Origin: Clostridium_AT radicumherbarum
GTDB lineage: Bacteria > Bacillota > Clostridia > Clostridiales > Clostridiaceae
Direction: 5' to 3'
Length of the DNA: 64,000 nucleotides
Assembly: GCF_045310525.1 (NCBI RefSeq)
Contig: NZ_JBJHZY010000003.1
Location: 1 to 64,000, forward strand
Shown: one piece after another, positions 17,617 through 25,761 of the stretch
Layout of the letters: each line of letters opens with the position of its first letter
Position numbering within the stretch: the stretch's first letter is position 1
Translations under genes and position numbers: made by a program
Notes under the pieces: model-generated
Told to the model about the DNA's origin: nothing
What the model saw: only the letters and a program-made list of their open reading frames with translations
Databases searched by the model: none

Positions 17617-17745
17617 ATGAAAAAGGCAATTTTCTGTTTAGGAATTATACTTTGTATTGTTGCTACAATTACAATTATGAAGCCTGCAACTGAGGATCCA
17701 CCTGCAGTATTATCAACTCCACCATATTCAAACACTATATGTTAA
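17617..17745 (+). CDS. 42-aa exported peptide, candidate pheromone precursor
   Basis: The ATG is preceded by AAAAGGAGG at ideal spacing. The product has a basic start (MKK), one hydrophobic segment (residues 4-21) and a 21-residue tail ending AVLSTPPYSNTIC. This is the layout of RRNPP/Phr-type signalling peptide precursors: export signal plus a short C-terminal mature peptide, here proline-rich with a terminal cysteine. TATAAT lies at 17582, and a strong hairpin terminates it before the receptor gene 280 bp downstream. No homologue is recognised by eye; function is inferred from architecture and neighbourhood. Confidence 0.68.
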   Translation: MKKAIFCLGIILCIVATITIMKPATEDPPAVLSTPPYSNTIC

Positions 17746-17757
17746 GTTAATATTTCT

Positions 17758-17814
17758 CAAAGTAATTAAAACTGCCAATTACTCACTTCATAATTGGCAG
17801 TTTTAATTACTTTG
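17758..17814 (+). terminator. Very strong hairpin between peptide and receptor genes
   Basis: Perfect 24-bp inverted arms (17758-17781 and 17791-17814; core CTGCCAATTA/TAATTGGCAG) with a 9-nt loop. The arm itself contains the TTTTAATTACTTTG tail, so it can terminate in both directions. It is exceptionally long for a simple terminator. Confidence 0.8.
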
Positions 17815-18025
17815 TAAGTATAGATATTTAATGGTCGTATTCTATAAAAGAAAAAATAAAGCTTATCATTAATATAAGAAATGAAAAATAAAATTTAAAA
17901 TGATTATATATTAATTTCAAAATAATAATTGTTAAGTTAAAACTAATTATTAGATTTTATTTATAATGTATATGTTATAATTAGTTAAAGAAGGTAATAT
18001 TAAGTATAAAGAATAGGTGATTTAA

Positions 18026-19309
18026 GTGGAATTTTTAGAAATTAGACAAAAAATTAAAAGAACTAGAAAAGAACTGAATATGAAACAAAAAGATTTTGAG
18101 GACGTAAATATTTCTAGAGCTTTGATTAGTATGATTGAAATAGGAAAGAGAAAGCCTAGTAAGGAAAACATGGAGAGTATTATATATAAGTTTAAAAAAA
18201 AGTCCAAGGAATTAAATCTTGAATTTAATTTAGATTTATCATATTTTCAAAGCAGCGCCAAGGATGATGCTCAAGTCTATTGTACAGGAATGCTTAATCG
18301 TATAATAAGTATAGATGAAATTATAGCTGTAATAGAAATAGCAAAAAAATATGCATTAGCTTTAACATTAGCTGATGCTTACTTAAAGCTTGCAGATATA
18401 AGATTTGAAAAACTAGATTATGCAAATTCTCAAGTTGATTATATTAACGCTTTGGTGAACTATAAAAACATTGATTGTAAAAGTAAGATAACTTATATAT
18501 ATGATATGTTAGGAAGATGCTGCATTAATCAAGCCCAGAATATTCAAGCCTTAAATTATTTTAATTTTGCGTATCACTATTCTTTGTTATATAAGGATGA
18601 GGAAATGAAGAAAAAATCAATATACAATATTGCTCTTTGCCATAGAAAGCTTGATAAAATAGATGATGCATTGAAATATATAGATATATATATTTCAATA
18701 TGCGATAAAGAGAAAGATTTTTTAATATATTCATATGCAAATATACTTAAGGCTAATTGTTATGATTGTAAGGGAGAGTTGATTAGTGCAATAGAAGTCT
18801 TAAATGATTTGCTAGAACATACAATTGATACTAAAAACTTGGTATTTGGATATATTTATAATAATTTAGGAGCACTATATTGTAAGCAAGGATATTTCGA
18901 AAAAAGTTTGCAATGCTTTAATATGTCTGAGGAAATCAGATCAGAAAAAGATATTCAAAACCTCTCACATACTTTGCTAGAAAAGTCATCAGTATTTATT
19001 AAGCAAAATCTTTATGAAGAATCAATTACTTTAATTAAATCATCAATTGACCTAGCAATAAAATACAATGATATAGAATATATATTAAAGGGACATTATC
19101 AACTTATAAAAATATATAAGACATTAAAATTTGATAAAGAAGTTAAAGAAAATTATATACGAATATTGAACTTATTGACAGATAGTGGTTCTAAAAACTA
19201 TAAAGATGAAATAGTTAAGATTTGTGTAGAACTATTGCGCATATTTTTGTCAGAGAAGGATATACAGCAATCACTTAAAATATTAGATGTGTTAGAAACA
19301 TCATATTAA
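18026..19309 (+). CDS. HTH + TPR regulator, RRNPP-type peptide receptor
   Basis: 427 aa. Residues 5-60 form an XRE-type helix-turn-helix (KQKDFEDVNISRALISMIEIGKR region, split here by the turn). The rest is a long array of helical TPR pairs (for example ALNYFNFAYHYSLLY, ALKYIDIYISICDKE, SLQCFNMSEEIRSE). That architecture is typical of Rgg/PlcR/NprR-like cytoplasmic receptors that bind reimported peptides and switch transcription. GTG start with TAGGTGA 9 nt upstream. The peptide gene lies upstream on the same strand and a secreted protease gene downstream, suggesting a signal-receptor-target set. G+C in one sampled line (18421-18480) is 27%, like the host. Confidence 0.8.
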   Translation: MEFLEIRQKIKRTRKELNMKQKDFEDVNISRALISMIEIGKRKPSKENMESIIYKFKKKSKELNLEFNLDLSYFQSSAKDDAQVYCTGMLNRIISIDEIIAVIEIAKKYALALTLADAYLKLADIRFEKLDYANSQVDYINALVNYKNIDCKSKITYIYDMLGRCCINQAQNIQALNYFNFAYHYSLLYKDEEMKKKSIYNIALCHRKLDKIDDALKYIDIYISICDKEKDFLIYSYANILKANCYDCKGELISAIEVLNDLLEHTIDTKNLVFGYIYNNLGALYCKQGYFEKSLQCFNMSEEIRSEKDIQNLSHTLLEKSSVFIKQNLYEESITLIKSSIDLAIKYNDIEYILKGHYQLIKIYKTLKFDKEVKENYIRILNLLTDSGSKNYKDEIVKICVELLRIFLSEKDIQQSLKILDVLETSY

Positions 19310-19339
19310 TGTTAAAATATGATATACTTTTACTTAAAT

Positions 19340-19381
19340 AATAGGGCTGCTGATTACATAGGAGTAATTGGTAGCCCTATT
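19340..19381 (+). terminator. Terminator after the receptor gene
   Basis: AATAGGGCT/AGCCCTATT arms with an internal GATTAC...GTAATT stem extending the hairpin; T-rich downstream. Confidence 0.75.
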
Positions 19382-19630
19382 AATATTATTAAGGTAATTA
19401 TTTATCTTTATGTAAAAAACAACAAATATGCAACAAAAAATATAGAAAAATTTGTTGCATACTATTTACAAATGAAATTATAAGATGTATTATATATACA
19501 TAATTAAAATTATACGAATACAATTAACTTAATATCATAATTTTGCAATTAACATATTTGCATAAGACCCCTTAGCTAAAATTTAATTTACTACAGAAAG
19601 CATTGAAGTATATTATTATTTAGTTATCAT

Positions 19631-19650
19631 TACCATATTTAATTATGGTA
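19631..19650. promoter_or_regulatory. Inverted repeat just upstream of the S53 protease gene
   Basis: TACCATA/TATGGTA with 6-bp spacing ends 23 bp before the start codon and overlaps the likely leader. The 19382-19630 stretch before it is AT-rich and holds no gene. Candidate operator for the neighbouring regulator. Confidence 0.4.
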
Positions 19651-19672
19651 AAAATATAAAGGAGGTCTTTTT

Positions 19673-20854
19673 ATGAACAAACCGTTAAGAAAGTTGTTTG
19701 TACTCGGGCTGGCACTTGCAACAACATTTATACCAGCAAACACTTTAACTAAAGTCTCATCAACAACAGGTATTGCTAATGCCCAAAACTCTTGGGCAGC
19801 ACAACCACAAGTCAAAGTTAAAAGATCATCAACCTCAGGTCCAGTTGGATTAACTCCAGCACAACTTAAAAAAGCATATGGATTAGACCAAATTTCGGCT
19901 ACAGGAGCAGGAAAGACAATAGCAATTGTAGATGCCTATGGCAGTCCTACAATGCAAAATGATTTAACCACTTTCAATAACCAATTCGGTCTGCCCCAAG
20001 CCAACTTAACTATTGTCTATCCAAGCGGTAAGCCTGGGAAAACTGATGGTGGTTGGGCTCTTGAAACAGCAATGGATGTAGAATGGGCACACGTTATAGC
20101 ACCAAGCGCTAACATACTTTTGTGTGTTGCTAAATCAGCTTCCATTTCAGATTTACTTGCTGCTGAGGATTATGCTACTTCACTTGGTGTTCAGGTAGTA
20201 TCCAACAGTTGGGGTGGTTCTGAATTCTCAGGAGAAACCACTTACGATTCTCATTTTCAGCATTCAGGAATTACTTATGTTGCTTCCACAGGTGACAATG
20301 GTTCTGGTGTAGGCTGGCCTGCAGTATCCCCTAATGTACTTGCAGTTGGTGGAACTACATTAAACATTGATTCAACCGGAACTTATCAGAGTGAAAGCGG
20401 TTGGACTGGGTCAGGCGGAGGAACAAGTGTATATCAAACAGAACCAAATTATCAAAATAATTGGACAAGCATTGTAGGCTCACATCGAGGGAATCCAGAT
20501 ATTTCTTTTGATGCAGATCCTAATACTGGTGTTGCAGTTTATGATAGTACTAGAGATAATGGTCAAGTTGGTTGGTTTCAAGTAGGTGGGACAAGCCTTG
20601 GAGCTCCATGTTGGGCAGCTATGGTTGCACTATTTGATCAAAATCGAACAAATGCATATACAAGCTTTGATGTTATGACTCAACTTTATAATTTAGCTGG
20701 AACTGCAGGAAGTTCAGGATATTCTACTAATTACCATGATATTATCCAAGGCAGTAATGGAGGTTATAATGCACAAAGTGGTTATGATATGGTAACAGGA
20801 ATAGGTAGTCCGAAAGCAAACTACCTTGTACCTTATATGACAACTGCTCCATAA
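19673..20854 (+). CDS. Secreted S53 (sedolisin-type) serine-carboxyl peptidase lacking a prodomain
   Basis: 393 aa with a signal peptide (MNKPLRKLFVLGLALATTF, then an Ala-rich site near residues 34-43), hence exported. Sedolisin catalytic residues are all present: Glu131 and Asp135 (ETAMD), Asp208 (STGDNG) and Ser308 (GGTSLGAP). A C-terminal calcium-site pattern HDIIQGSNGG...GYDMVTGIG is intact. Most S53 enzymes have a prodomain of about 150-200 residues; here only some 60 residues precede the catalytic domain (GLTPAQLKKAYG). GGAGG precedes the ATG. One sampled line (20041-20100) is 47% G+C against 27% in the receptor gene, so it was probably acquired. It ends in its own terminator. Confidence 0.88.
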   Translation: MNKPLRKLFVLGLALATTFIPANTLTKVSSTTGIANAQNSWAAQPQVKVKRSSTSGPVGLTPAQLKKAYGLDQISATGAGKTIAIVDAYGSPTMQNDLTTFNNQFGLPQANLTIVYPSGKPGKTDGGWALETAMDVEWAHVIAPSANILLCVAKSASISDLLAAEDYATSLGVQVVSNSWGGSEFSGETTYDSHFQHSGITYVASTGDNGSGVGWPAVSPNVLAVGGTTLNIDSTGTYQSESGWTGSGGGTSVYQTEPNYQNNWTSIVGSHRGNPDISFDADPNTGVAVYDSTRDNGQVGWFQVGGTSLGAPCWAAMVALFDQNRTNAYTSFDVMTQLYNLAGTAGSSGYSTNYHDIIQGSNGGYNAQSGYDMVTGIGSPKANYLVPYMTTAP

Positions 20855-20903
20855 TTTAGAAGATAAATTGTTAAAATAAACAAAGGTAAAATATAATCAA
20901 GTA

Positions 20904-20938
20904 AAATACCTGAGGAAGATAATTCCTCAGGTATTTTT
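20904..20938 (+). terminator. Terminator after the S53 protease
   Basis: AAATACCTGAGGAA/TTCCTCAGGTATTTTT, 7-nt loop, T tract. Confidence 0.92.
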
Positions 20939-21101
20939 ATTTGGAAGTATTAAGAGTAAAATTATAGAATATATTGATAAAAATATATATTTATATGGAA
21001 CTTATTAGCGGCTTAGTTCATCTAATTAGTGATTTAAATTGTTTTTGGCAAGTATATTTTAAAGCACTTCTGAAGTTAATTTTTGAAGCACCCCACCTCC
21101 A

Positions 21102-21218
21102 TTACTGGGATTTCATGGTGGAATTTGTGAGTCTATGACTTGGGCCTGTATGTACTAGCAAATGGCTGTGATGCACAAGCCTGTCCATAACACGAAACTG
21201 GGGTACTGTTAGAACTAA
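21102..21218 (-). pseudogene. 3' remnant of an IS21-family istB (transposition helper ATPase)
   Basis: On the minus strand 38 codons read to a TAA with the sequence RVMDRLVHHSHLLVHTGPSH, the hallmark C-terminus of IstB (DRLVHHxHLL, then GxSxRL). The ATPase body and istA are absent. Flanking bases at 21060-21101 and 21260-21290 may be worn IS ends but I could not define them. The rest of 20939-21299 shows no gene. Evidence of past IS21 activity in the island. Confidence 0.7.
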
Positions 21219-21299
21219 GTATATTACTCAAAAATAAATCCTCAAAAAAGTAAACCAGAGTGTCAATTTAGCACTGTTAAAGAAGTACATTCTTATTCC

Positions 21300-22385
21300 C
21301 TATTCATTAATTATGTTCACGTTTTTCTTTCTAATGTAGAATATGATGAATACGAAAATAGGGATAATCACGTAATTCATTAAATTTATATATTGCAAGT
21401 AGTCTAATAATTTAAATAAGGTAAATAAATTTCTACCTGCAAAGAATGCTGAAAAGTATAGACAAATCCCAACTAAATATAGCATAAAGGGACGATCAAT
21501 ATTAAGCTTTTTAAATACTTTCATAATGGCAAACAGAGTTATTACCGTTCTTAATAGCCATCCTGCAACTATCTGAAGCATTACAAAAAGCTCACCTGCT
21601 TCCAGAAAGTTAAACTGCCGTATGAGTTGTGTTTGCATAAGCTTTGGGTAGGACATAGAGTTTAGTATGGTAATTTCAAAAGTAGCAATTGTACCTGTCA
21701 TTGAAATAATCTGCATTTGGGCTACATAAATTAATGCATATAAACTATATTTAGATATTATTTTAGTGTCTTTTATGTCAGTTAAATATAGCAGTACTAT
21801 GTACAACCCTCCATAAGCACCAATTAGTTTAATCACTGTTATAAAAAAATTCATATCAAAACCATGCTCTAATATTGGTAAAAGTCTAATAAAATCCTTG
21901 TATTTCCATGTTAAGAAAAAAAGTATAACTCCAGATGTGCTTATAAATATTATTCCTATGAGAACAGAACTTAAGACAGCGGAATACCCGCACTTTACAA
22001 TATACACAGCTACTGGAACACTTAAAAGTAATAGGTTCCAGACAGGAGTATATATAAGAAATTGTACATTAATTGAACTTGCCTCAACTGCTGCACTTTC
22101 AACAAGAGATAGAAATATATTTAGTGCAAACATTATTATAAGAAAATTCCCTATTACATTTCCAAATGCAGCTTTATATATATCTATAATATCGTAGCAA
22201 TTCTTTCTCTTACAAATATATAAAATAGATAAAAAAAAGATAATTATAAAAATAGTGGCAAATATTAGAGAAATCCAAGAATCTCTGCCGCCAGTTTTTG
22301 TGAAAATAGTTGGATATGTTTTAATTGGTACCACTATAAGTCCTGTAATAAGAAAAAAGAGATGTCTTTTATTTAAATTAGACAT
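21300..22385 (-). CDS. gerKB: Spore germinant receptor subunit B (GerKB-like permease)
   Basis: 361 aa with about ten transmembrane segments, of the APC-superfamily GerB type (KRHLFFLITGLIVVPIKTYP near the start, AAVEASSINVQFL in TM3). It sits in the spore inner membrane as the presumed ligand-binding subunit of a GerA-type receptor. AAAGGAG lies 8 nt before the ATG at 22385; the frame extends further upstream without a better site. It is divergent from the gerKA-gerKC pair, the arrangement known for gerK clusters of some clostridia. Confidence 0.85.
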   Translation of the reverse strand: MSNLNKRHLFFLITGLIVVPIKTYPTIFTKTGGRDSWISLIFATIFIIIFFLSILYICKRKNCYDIIDIYKAAFGNVIGNFLIIMFALNIFLSLVESAAVEASSINVQFLIYTPVWNLLLLSVPVAVYIVKCGYSAVLSSVLIGIIFISTSGVILFFLTWKYKDFIRLLPILEHGFDMNFFITVIKLIGAYGGLYIVLLYLTDIKDTKIISKYSLYALIYVAQMQIISMTGTIATFEITILNSMSYPKLMQTQLIRQFNFLEAGELFVMLQIVAGWLLRTVITLFAIMKVFKKLNIDRPFMLYLVGICLYFSAFFAGRNLFTLFKLLDYLQYINLMNYVIIPIFVFIIFYIRKKNVNIINE

Positions 22386-22480
22386 ATTATAAACTCCTTT
22401 AAAAATGTATATATTTTCATTATTGACACATTTTATATACATATATCATAAGTAAATACATTAAATGAAGGAGTCAAACT

Positions 22481-23890
22481 ATGTATGTTGAAAATTTAGA
22501 ATATATAAAAACTAAATTAAACAAAAATCAAGATGTAAGATATAAAAATATTAATTTACCTACTGGAGTTTTGACTCTTATTTTTATTGAAAACCTGGTG
22601 GATAAGGATTTTATAAATAATTTTATTATTTCACCACTTTTAAAAGATCAAAAAGAACAATTAAGTATAGATATTATTATAAATAGAACCCTGCTTTGTA
22701 TTTCTACTGCAAAATTATTACATATAGATGATTGTGTGCATCAAATACTATCAGGTGAAGTAATAATACTTTCAAGTTTTAGTGACAAAGTAATAATTTG
22801 TAATGCAGAAAAAAGTGTTCATAGGTTAGTTGAGAAATCAATTAATGAGCCTGTTATTAAAGGATCACAAGAAGGTTTTAACGAATCAATCAGTGATAAT
22901 ATTAATCTAATAAGAAAAAGAGTCAAGAACCAATCTCTTAAGATAGAAGAATTTCACCTAGGAACTGATAGTAATAGCTCTGTAATTCTTATGTATATAG
23001 AGAATAAAGCTCCAGAAAAACTGGTTAATTTATTTAATAAAACTATAAATAATTTAAAAGTAGAATATATATTGGATACCAATTATATTGAAGAGGAGTT
23101 AAAATGCAAAGGAACGGATTTTGATACTATAGGATATACGGAAAAACCTGATATATTAGCTTCAAAGTTATATCAAGGAAGAGTTGCAGTTTTAGTTGAT
23201 AACTGTCCAACAGCCATTACTGCTCCTTATTTCTTTATAGAATATTTTCACGCTCCGGATGATTATTATTTAAATAAAAATGTAATTGATTTAGTGAGAA
23301 TACTAAGGGTATTTACTTTTTTTTTAACTGTATTTTTGCCTGGATTTTATATTGCACTATTTACTCATCATTCTTCACTTATACCTCCAACCTTTGTATT
23401 TAAAATAGCGGAGTCTAGGGCTGGTGTGCCATTCCCTACAATTATCGAAGTACTTATTATGCTGTTCTTCTTTGAGCTAACCAGGGAGGCTTCTAAAAGA
23501 ATGCCATCAACAATTGGTCAATCCTTAAGCATGGTATCCTCATTAATTCTTGGTCAAGCAGCTATTGGTGCGGGATTAGCTTCAGAAGGAACTATTGTTA
23601 TTGCAGGAATATATGCAATAACCTCATTTATTAATCCAAAGCTATCAAGTATAACACCTATTTGGACTCTAATGAATGTAGCTGTATCTGGTATGTTTGG
23701 GTTACATGGTTTTTTTATTTTTTTAATATTGATAATTGCTCATATTGCATCCCTAAATAGCTGTGGATACCCATACCTTTTCCCAATTGGAACGCCTAAT
23801 GAGTTTAAGAATAAAGGGAAAGATTACATTACAAGAGGAAGGCTTAAGGAGATTTCAGGTAAAATCTTTTGGAGGAGTAAGAAGGCATGA
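22481..23890 (+). CDS. gerKA: Spore germinant receptor subunit A (GerKA-like)
   Basis: 469 aa. A cytoplasmic N-terminal domain (residues 1-250) contains the conserved GSQEGFNESISDNINLIRKR, usually GPREGF...NLALIRRR. A membrane domain of about five helices follows (RILRVFTFFLTVFLPGFYIA, ESRAGVPFPTIIEVLIM, SLNSCGYPYLFP). GerA subunits oligomerise into ion channels in the spore inner membrane. GAAGGAG precedes the ATG. It overlaps gerKC by four bases. Confidence 0.9.
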   Translation: MYVENLEYIKTKLNKNQDVRYKNINLPTGVLTLIFIENLVDKDFINNFIISPLLKDQKEQLSIDIIINRTLLCISTAKLLHIDDCVHQILSGEVIILSSFSDKVIICNAEKSVHRLVEKSINEPVIKGSQEGFNESISDNINLIRKRVKNQSLKIEEFHLGTDSNSSVILMYIENKAPEKLVNLFNKTINNLKVEYILDTNYIEEELKCKGTDFDTIGYTEKPDILASKLYQGRVAVLVDNCPTAITAPYFFIEYFHAPDDYYLNKNVIDLVRILRVFTFFLTVFLPGFYIALFTHHSSLIPPTFVFKIAESRAGVPFPTIIEVLIMLFFFELTREASKRMPSTIGQSLSMVSSLILGQAAIGAGLASEGTIVIAGIYAITSFINPKLSSITPIWTLMNVAVSGMFGLHGFFIFLILIIAHIASLNSCGYPYLFPIGTPNEFKNKGKDYITRGRLKEISGKIFWRSKKA

Positions 23891-24999
23891 AAAGAATATT
23901 GGCTTTTGTAATTGTTTTATCTTTTTCTGTAGTAATGCCGATAACTAGTTATAATGATTTAGATAAATTATTGCTAGTTACCTCAATTGTAATTGATAAG
24001 ACTAATTCTGATACTTATAGTATTTATTTTGAAGCCTTTACTCCAGCCACTAGTACTTCAGGTATGAAAAAAGAAGGAGAAAGATCCATTCTTCATTTGT
24101 ATGCTGATAATGTAACTGATTTAATAACTAAAGTTAATGCTCAATCAAATCTTAAGTTAAATTTTACGCATAATAGGATTATTTTTTTCACGGAAAGGGC
24201 GGCTAGTGATGGAATTGACAATATTTTAGATGTTTTTTCTCGTGGAGAAGAATTCCTAAAAAGAAGTTTCATAGCCATTTTTCATGGTGATCCAGAAAAG
24301 TTATATTCACTTAACTTAACAGGAGAAAAGTTTTTTGGGTTATCTGTAATCTCCCAATTAAGTAATACTAGAAAGTTAATCGGAGTTACTGAAGATATGA
24401 CCATAATTAGATTACATAATGAAAGTTCTTTAGGCAGTAAGACATGTATTATTCCAACTATTAAAATAGTACATAAACCCAATGCAGATTATTTAGATTT
24501 TAAAGGCTCAGGTATTTTAAGAAATTATAAACTGATTGGTGAATTAAATGATACACAAACTATATATACTAATTTTCTTTTAAATAGAATTATTACTACA
24601 GGTATTGAAACTATAAACCCAAGCTCTGATAATAAATCAATGGGTCTTAGAGTAACAAAAGCTAAAACTAAAACTAAATACAATTATTCAAATGGGCAAT
24701 TTCATATATCAAAATATATTACTGTTCATAGCATCGCTCGTGGCAGCTTTGGGAAAATAGAACTAAGTAATGAAAATGTTAAAAAAATAGAAAAAGAAGC
24801 TTCTTCAAGATTAAAAGATGGATTTATTAAGTTGTTTACGGACAATAAAGAAAAGGGTATTGATATTTTAAATGTTCAAGAGGATTTTTATAGACATTAT
24901 CCAAAGTATAGCAAAACTAACATTTTAGATAATACTGAGCTAATAGTTAATGTTAATGTAATTGTTGATATTTCTACTGATCCAAAGGATTTTAATTAA
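23887..24999 (+). CDS. gerKC: Spore germinant receptor subunit C (GerKC-like) without a lipobox
   Basis: 370 aa, Ger(x)C family: N-terminal signal, then a mixed alpha/beta ectodomain (DKLLLVTSIVIDK, LTHNRIIFFTERAASDGIDNILD-type middle, C-terminal YPKYSK...NVIVDIS). Classical GerC subunits are lipoproteins with a Cys right after the signal; here the signal is followed by MPITSYNDLDK with no cysteine, so it cannot be lipid-anchored in the usual way. It ends five bases before a tRNA-Arg fragment, marking the right edge of island segment 2. Confidence 0.85.
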   Translation: MKRILAFVIVLSFSVVMPITSYNDLDKLLLVTSIVIDKTNSDTYSIYFEAFTPATSTSGMKKEGERSILHLYADNVTDLITKVNAQSNLKLNFTHNRIIFFTERAASDGIDNILDVFSRGEEFLKRSFIAIFHGDPEKLYSLNLTGEKFFGLSVISQLSNTRKLIGVTEDMTIIRLHNESSLGSKTCIIPTIKIVHKPNADYLDFKGSGILRNYKLIGELNDTQTIYTNFLLNRIITTGIETINPSSDNKSMGLRVTKAKTKTKYNYSNGQFHISKYITVHSIARGSFGKIELSNENVKKIEKEASSRLKDGFIKLFTDNKEKGIDILNVQEDFYRHYPKYSKTNILDNTELIVNVNVIVDISTDPKDFN

Positions 25000-25003
25000 T
25001 AAT

Positions 25004-25043
25004 CCAGTTGGTCGGGGTTCGAATCCTCTCTATCGCACCAAAA
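25004..25043 (+). repeat. tRNA-Arg(ACG) 3'-end fragment, att copy 2
   Basis: 40 bp from CCAGTTGGTCGGGG through the T-arm and CCA plus AAAA. It shares the single-G deletion with copy 1 and has G to A in the acceptor strand (CTATCGC). It follows the gerKC stop at once. Confidence 0.87.
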
Positions 25044-25045
25044 AT

Positions 25046-25077
25046 AAAGGCTTTGGAGTTATCCAAGGGCCTTTTTC
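25046..25077 (+). terminator. Terminator after att copy 2
   Basis: AAAGGCTTTGG/CCAAGGGCCTTTTT hairpin, placed as a tRNA terminator would be. It also ends gerKA-gerKC transcription. Confidence 0.8.
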
Positions 25078-25332
25078 ATTTCTTTTGCCCAAAAAATTGG
25101 ATTATAAAGAGCCACTTCTATAGTTTGAAGTGTGGTTGTATAAATTTCTATAGTAATAAAGATCAGTAGAATATTTTGTCAGATATAAAGGAAACTAAAT
25201 TTATTTGTAGAATATAGGTAATGTATATTTTTTAAAAGAGTTATATAATTTTTAAATTATATTAAGAAATCTGGATTAAAGGAAATTATTAACGAATATC
25301 AAAAAAATTATTATTGGGGGAGAAGTTATTAT

Positions 25333-25502
25333 ATGTTAGAAGTAACAATGAAAATTAATGTTTACAATCACAGTGAATTAGCAAAAAGTATTCCTAAGAA
25401 ATAAAAAATCAGATTCTTACAGAAGGAATTATAAATTAAAAAATTGAATGTGAAATCAAAAAACAAATAAAGGAAGCTCTACAGCAGAGGATAAAAGATT
25501 AA
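25333..25502 (+). pseudogene. Decayed paralogue of the 72-aa protein downstream
   Basis: The first 23 codons (MLEVTMKINVYNHSELAKS) mirror the start of the next gene (MIEIKIQVDVENHKEIAQS), then an in-frame stop. The end of the copy (KIECEIKKQIKEALQQRIKD) mirrors KVEEEIKKQLKKALNESLKN in another frame. So a tandem duplicate lost its middle through indels. GGGGG lies upstream. Confidence 0.65.
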
Positions 25503-25537
25503 AAATTACTAATTAGATTTTAATAAAAAAGTAGGAG

Positions 25538-25756
25538 ATGGAATTTAAGATGATAGAAATAAAAATTCAGGTTGACGTAGAAAATCATAAAGAAATTGCA
25601 CAAAGTCATGGTGCAATTTTTAAGCTTGTGCCAACATTTCTTTTAAGTGGTAAAGTTGAAGAAGAAATAAAAAAACAACTAAAAAAAGCTTTAAATGAAA
25701 GTTTAAAAAATGAATTATCTATAAGAGGGGTAGAAGCTAATGTAAGTGTAAGTTAG
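25538..25756 (+). CDS. 72-aa small protein, unknown, with decayed tandem duplicate
   Basis: The open frame begins at an ATG 5 bases after GGAG-type AGGAGATGG, with a second ATG at 25550 having better spacing. The product pairs a beta-like N-terminus (MIEIKIQVDVENHKEIAQ) with an amphipathic lysine-rich helix (GKVEEEIKKQLKKALNES) and a beta-like tail. No family recognised. It is the only intact gene of the third island segment, between tRNA-Arg fragments 2 and 3, and its neighbour is a broken copy of it. Confidence 0.6.
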   Translation: MEFKMIEIKIQVDVENHKEIAQSHGAIFKLVPTFLLSGKVEEEIKKQLKKALNESLKNELSIRGVEANVSVS

Positions 25757-25761
25757 TAACA

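Noticed and set aside
21060..21230. Group II intron end or structured RNA
   Set aside because: No domain V pattern; the minus strand instead reads clearly as the IstB C-terminus.
25333..25756. Toxin-antitoxin pair
   Set aside because: The two frames are paralogues, one broken, rather than two different partner proteins.
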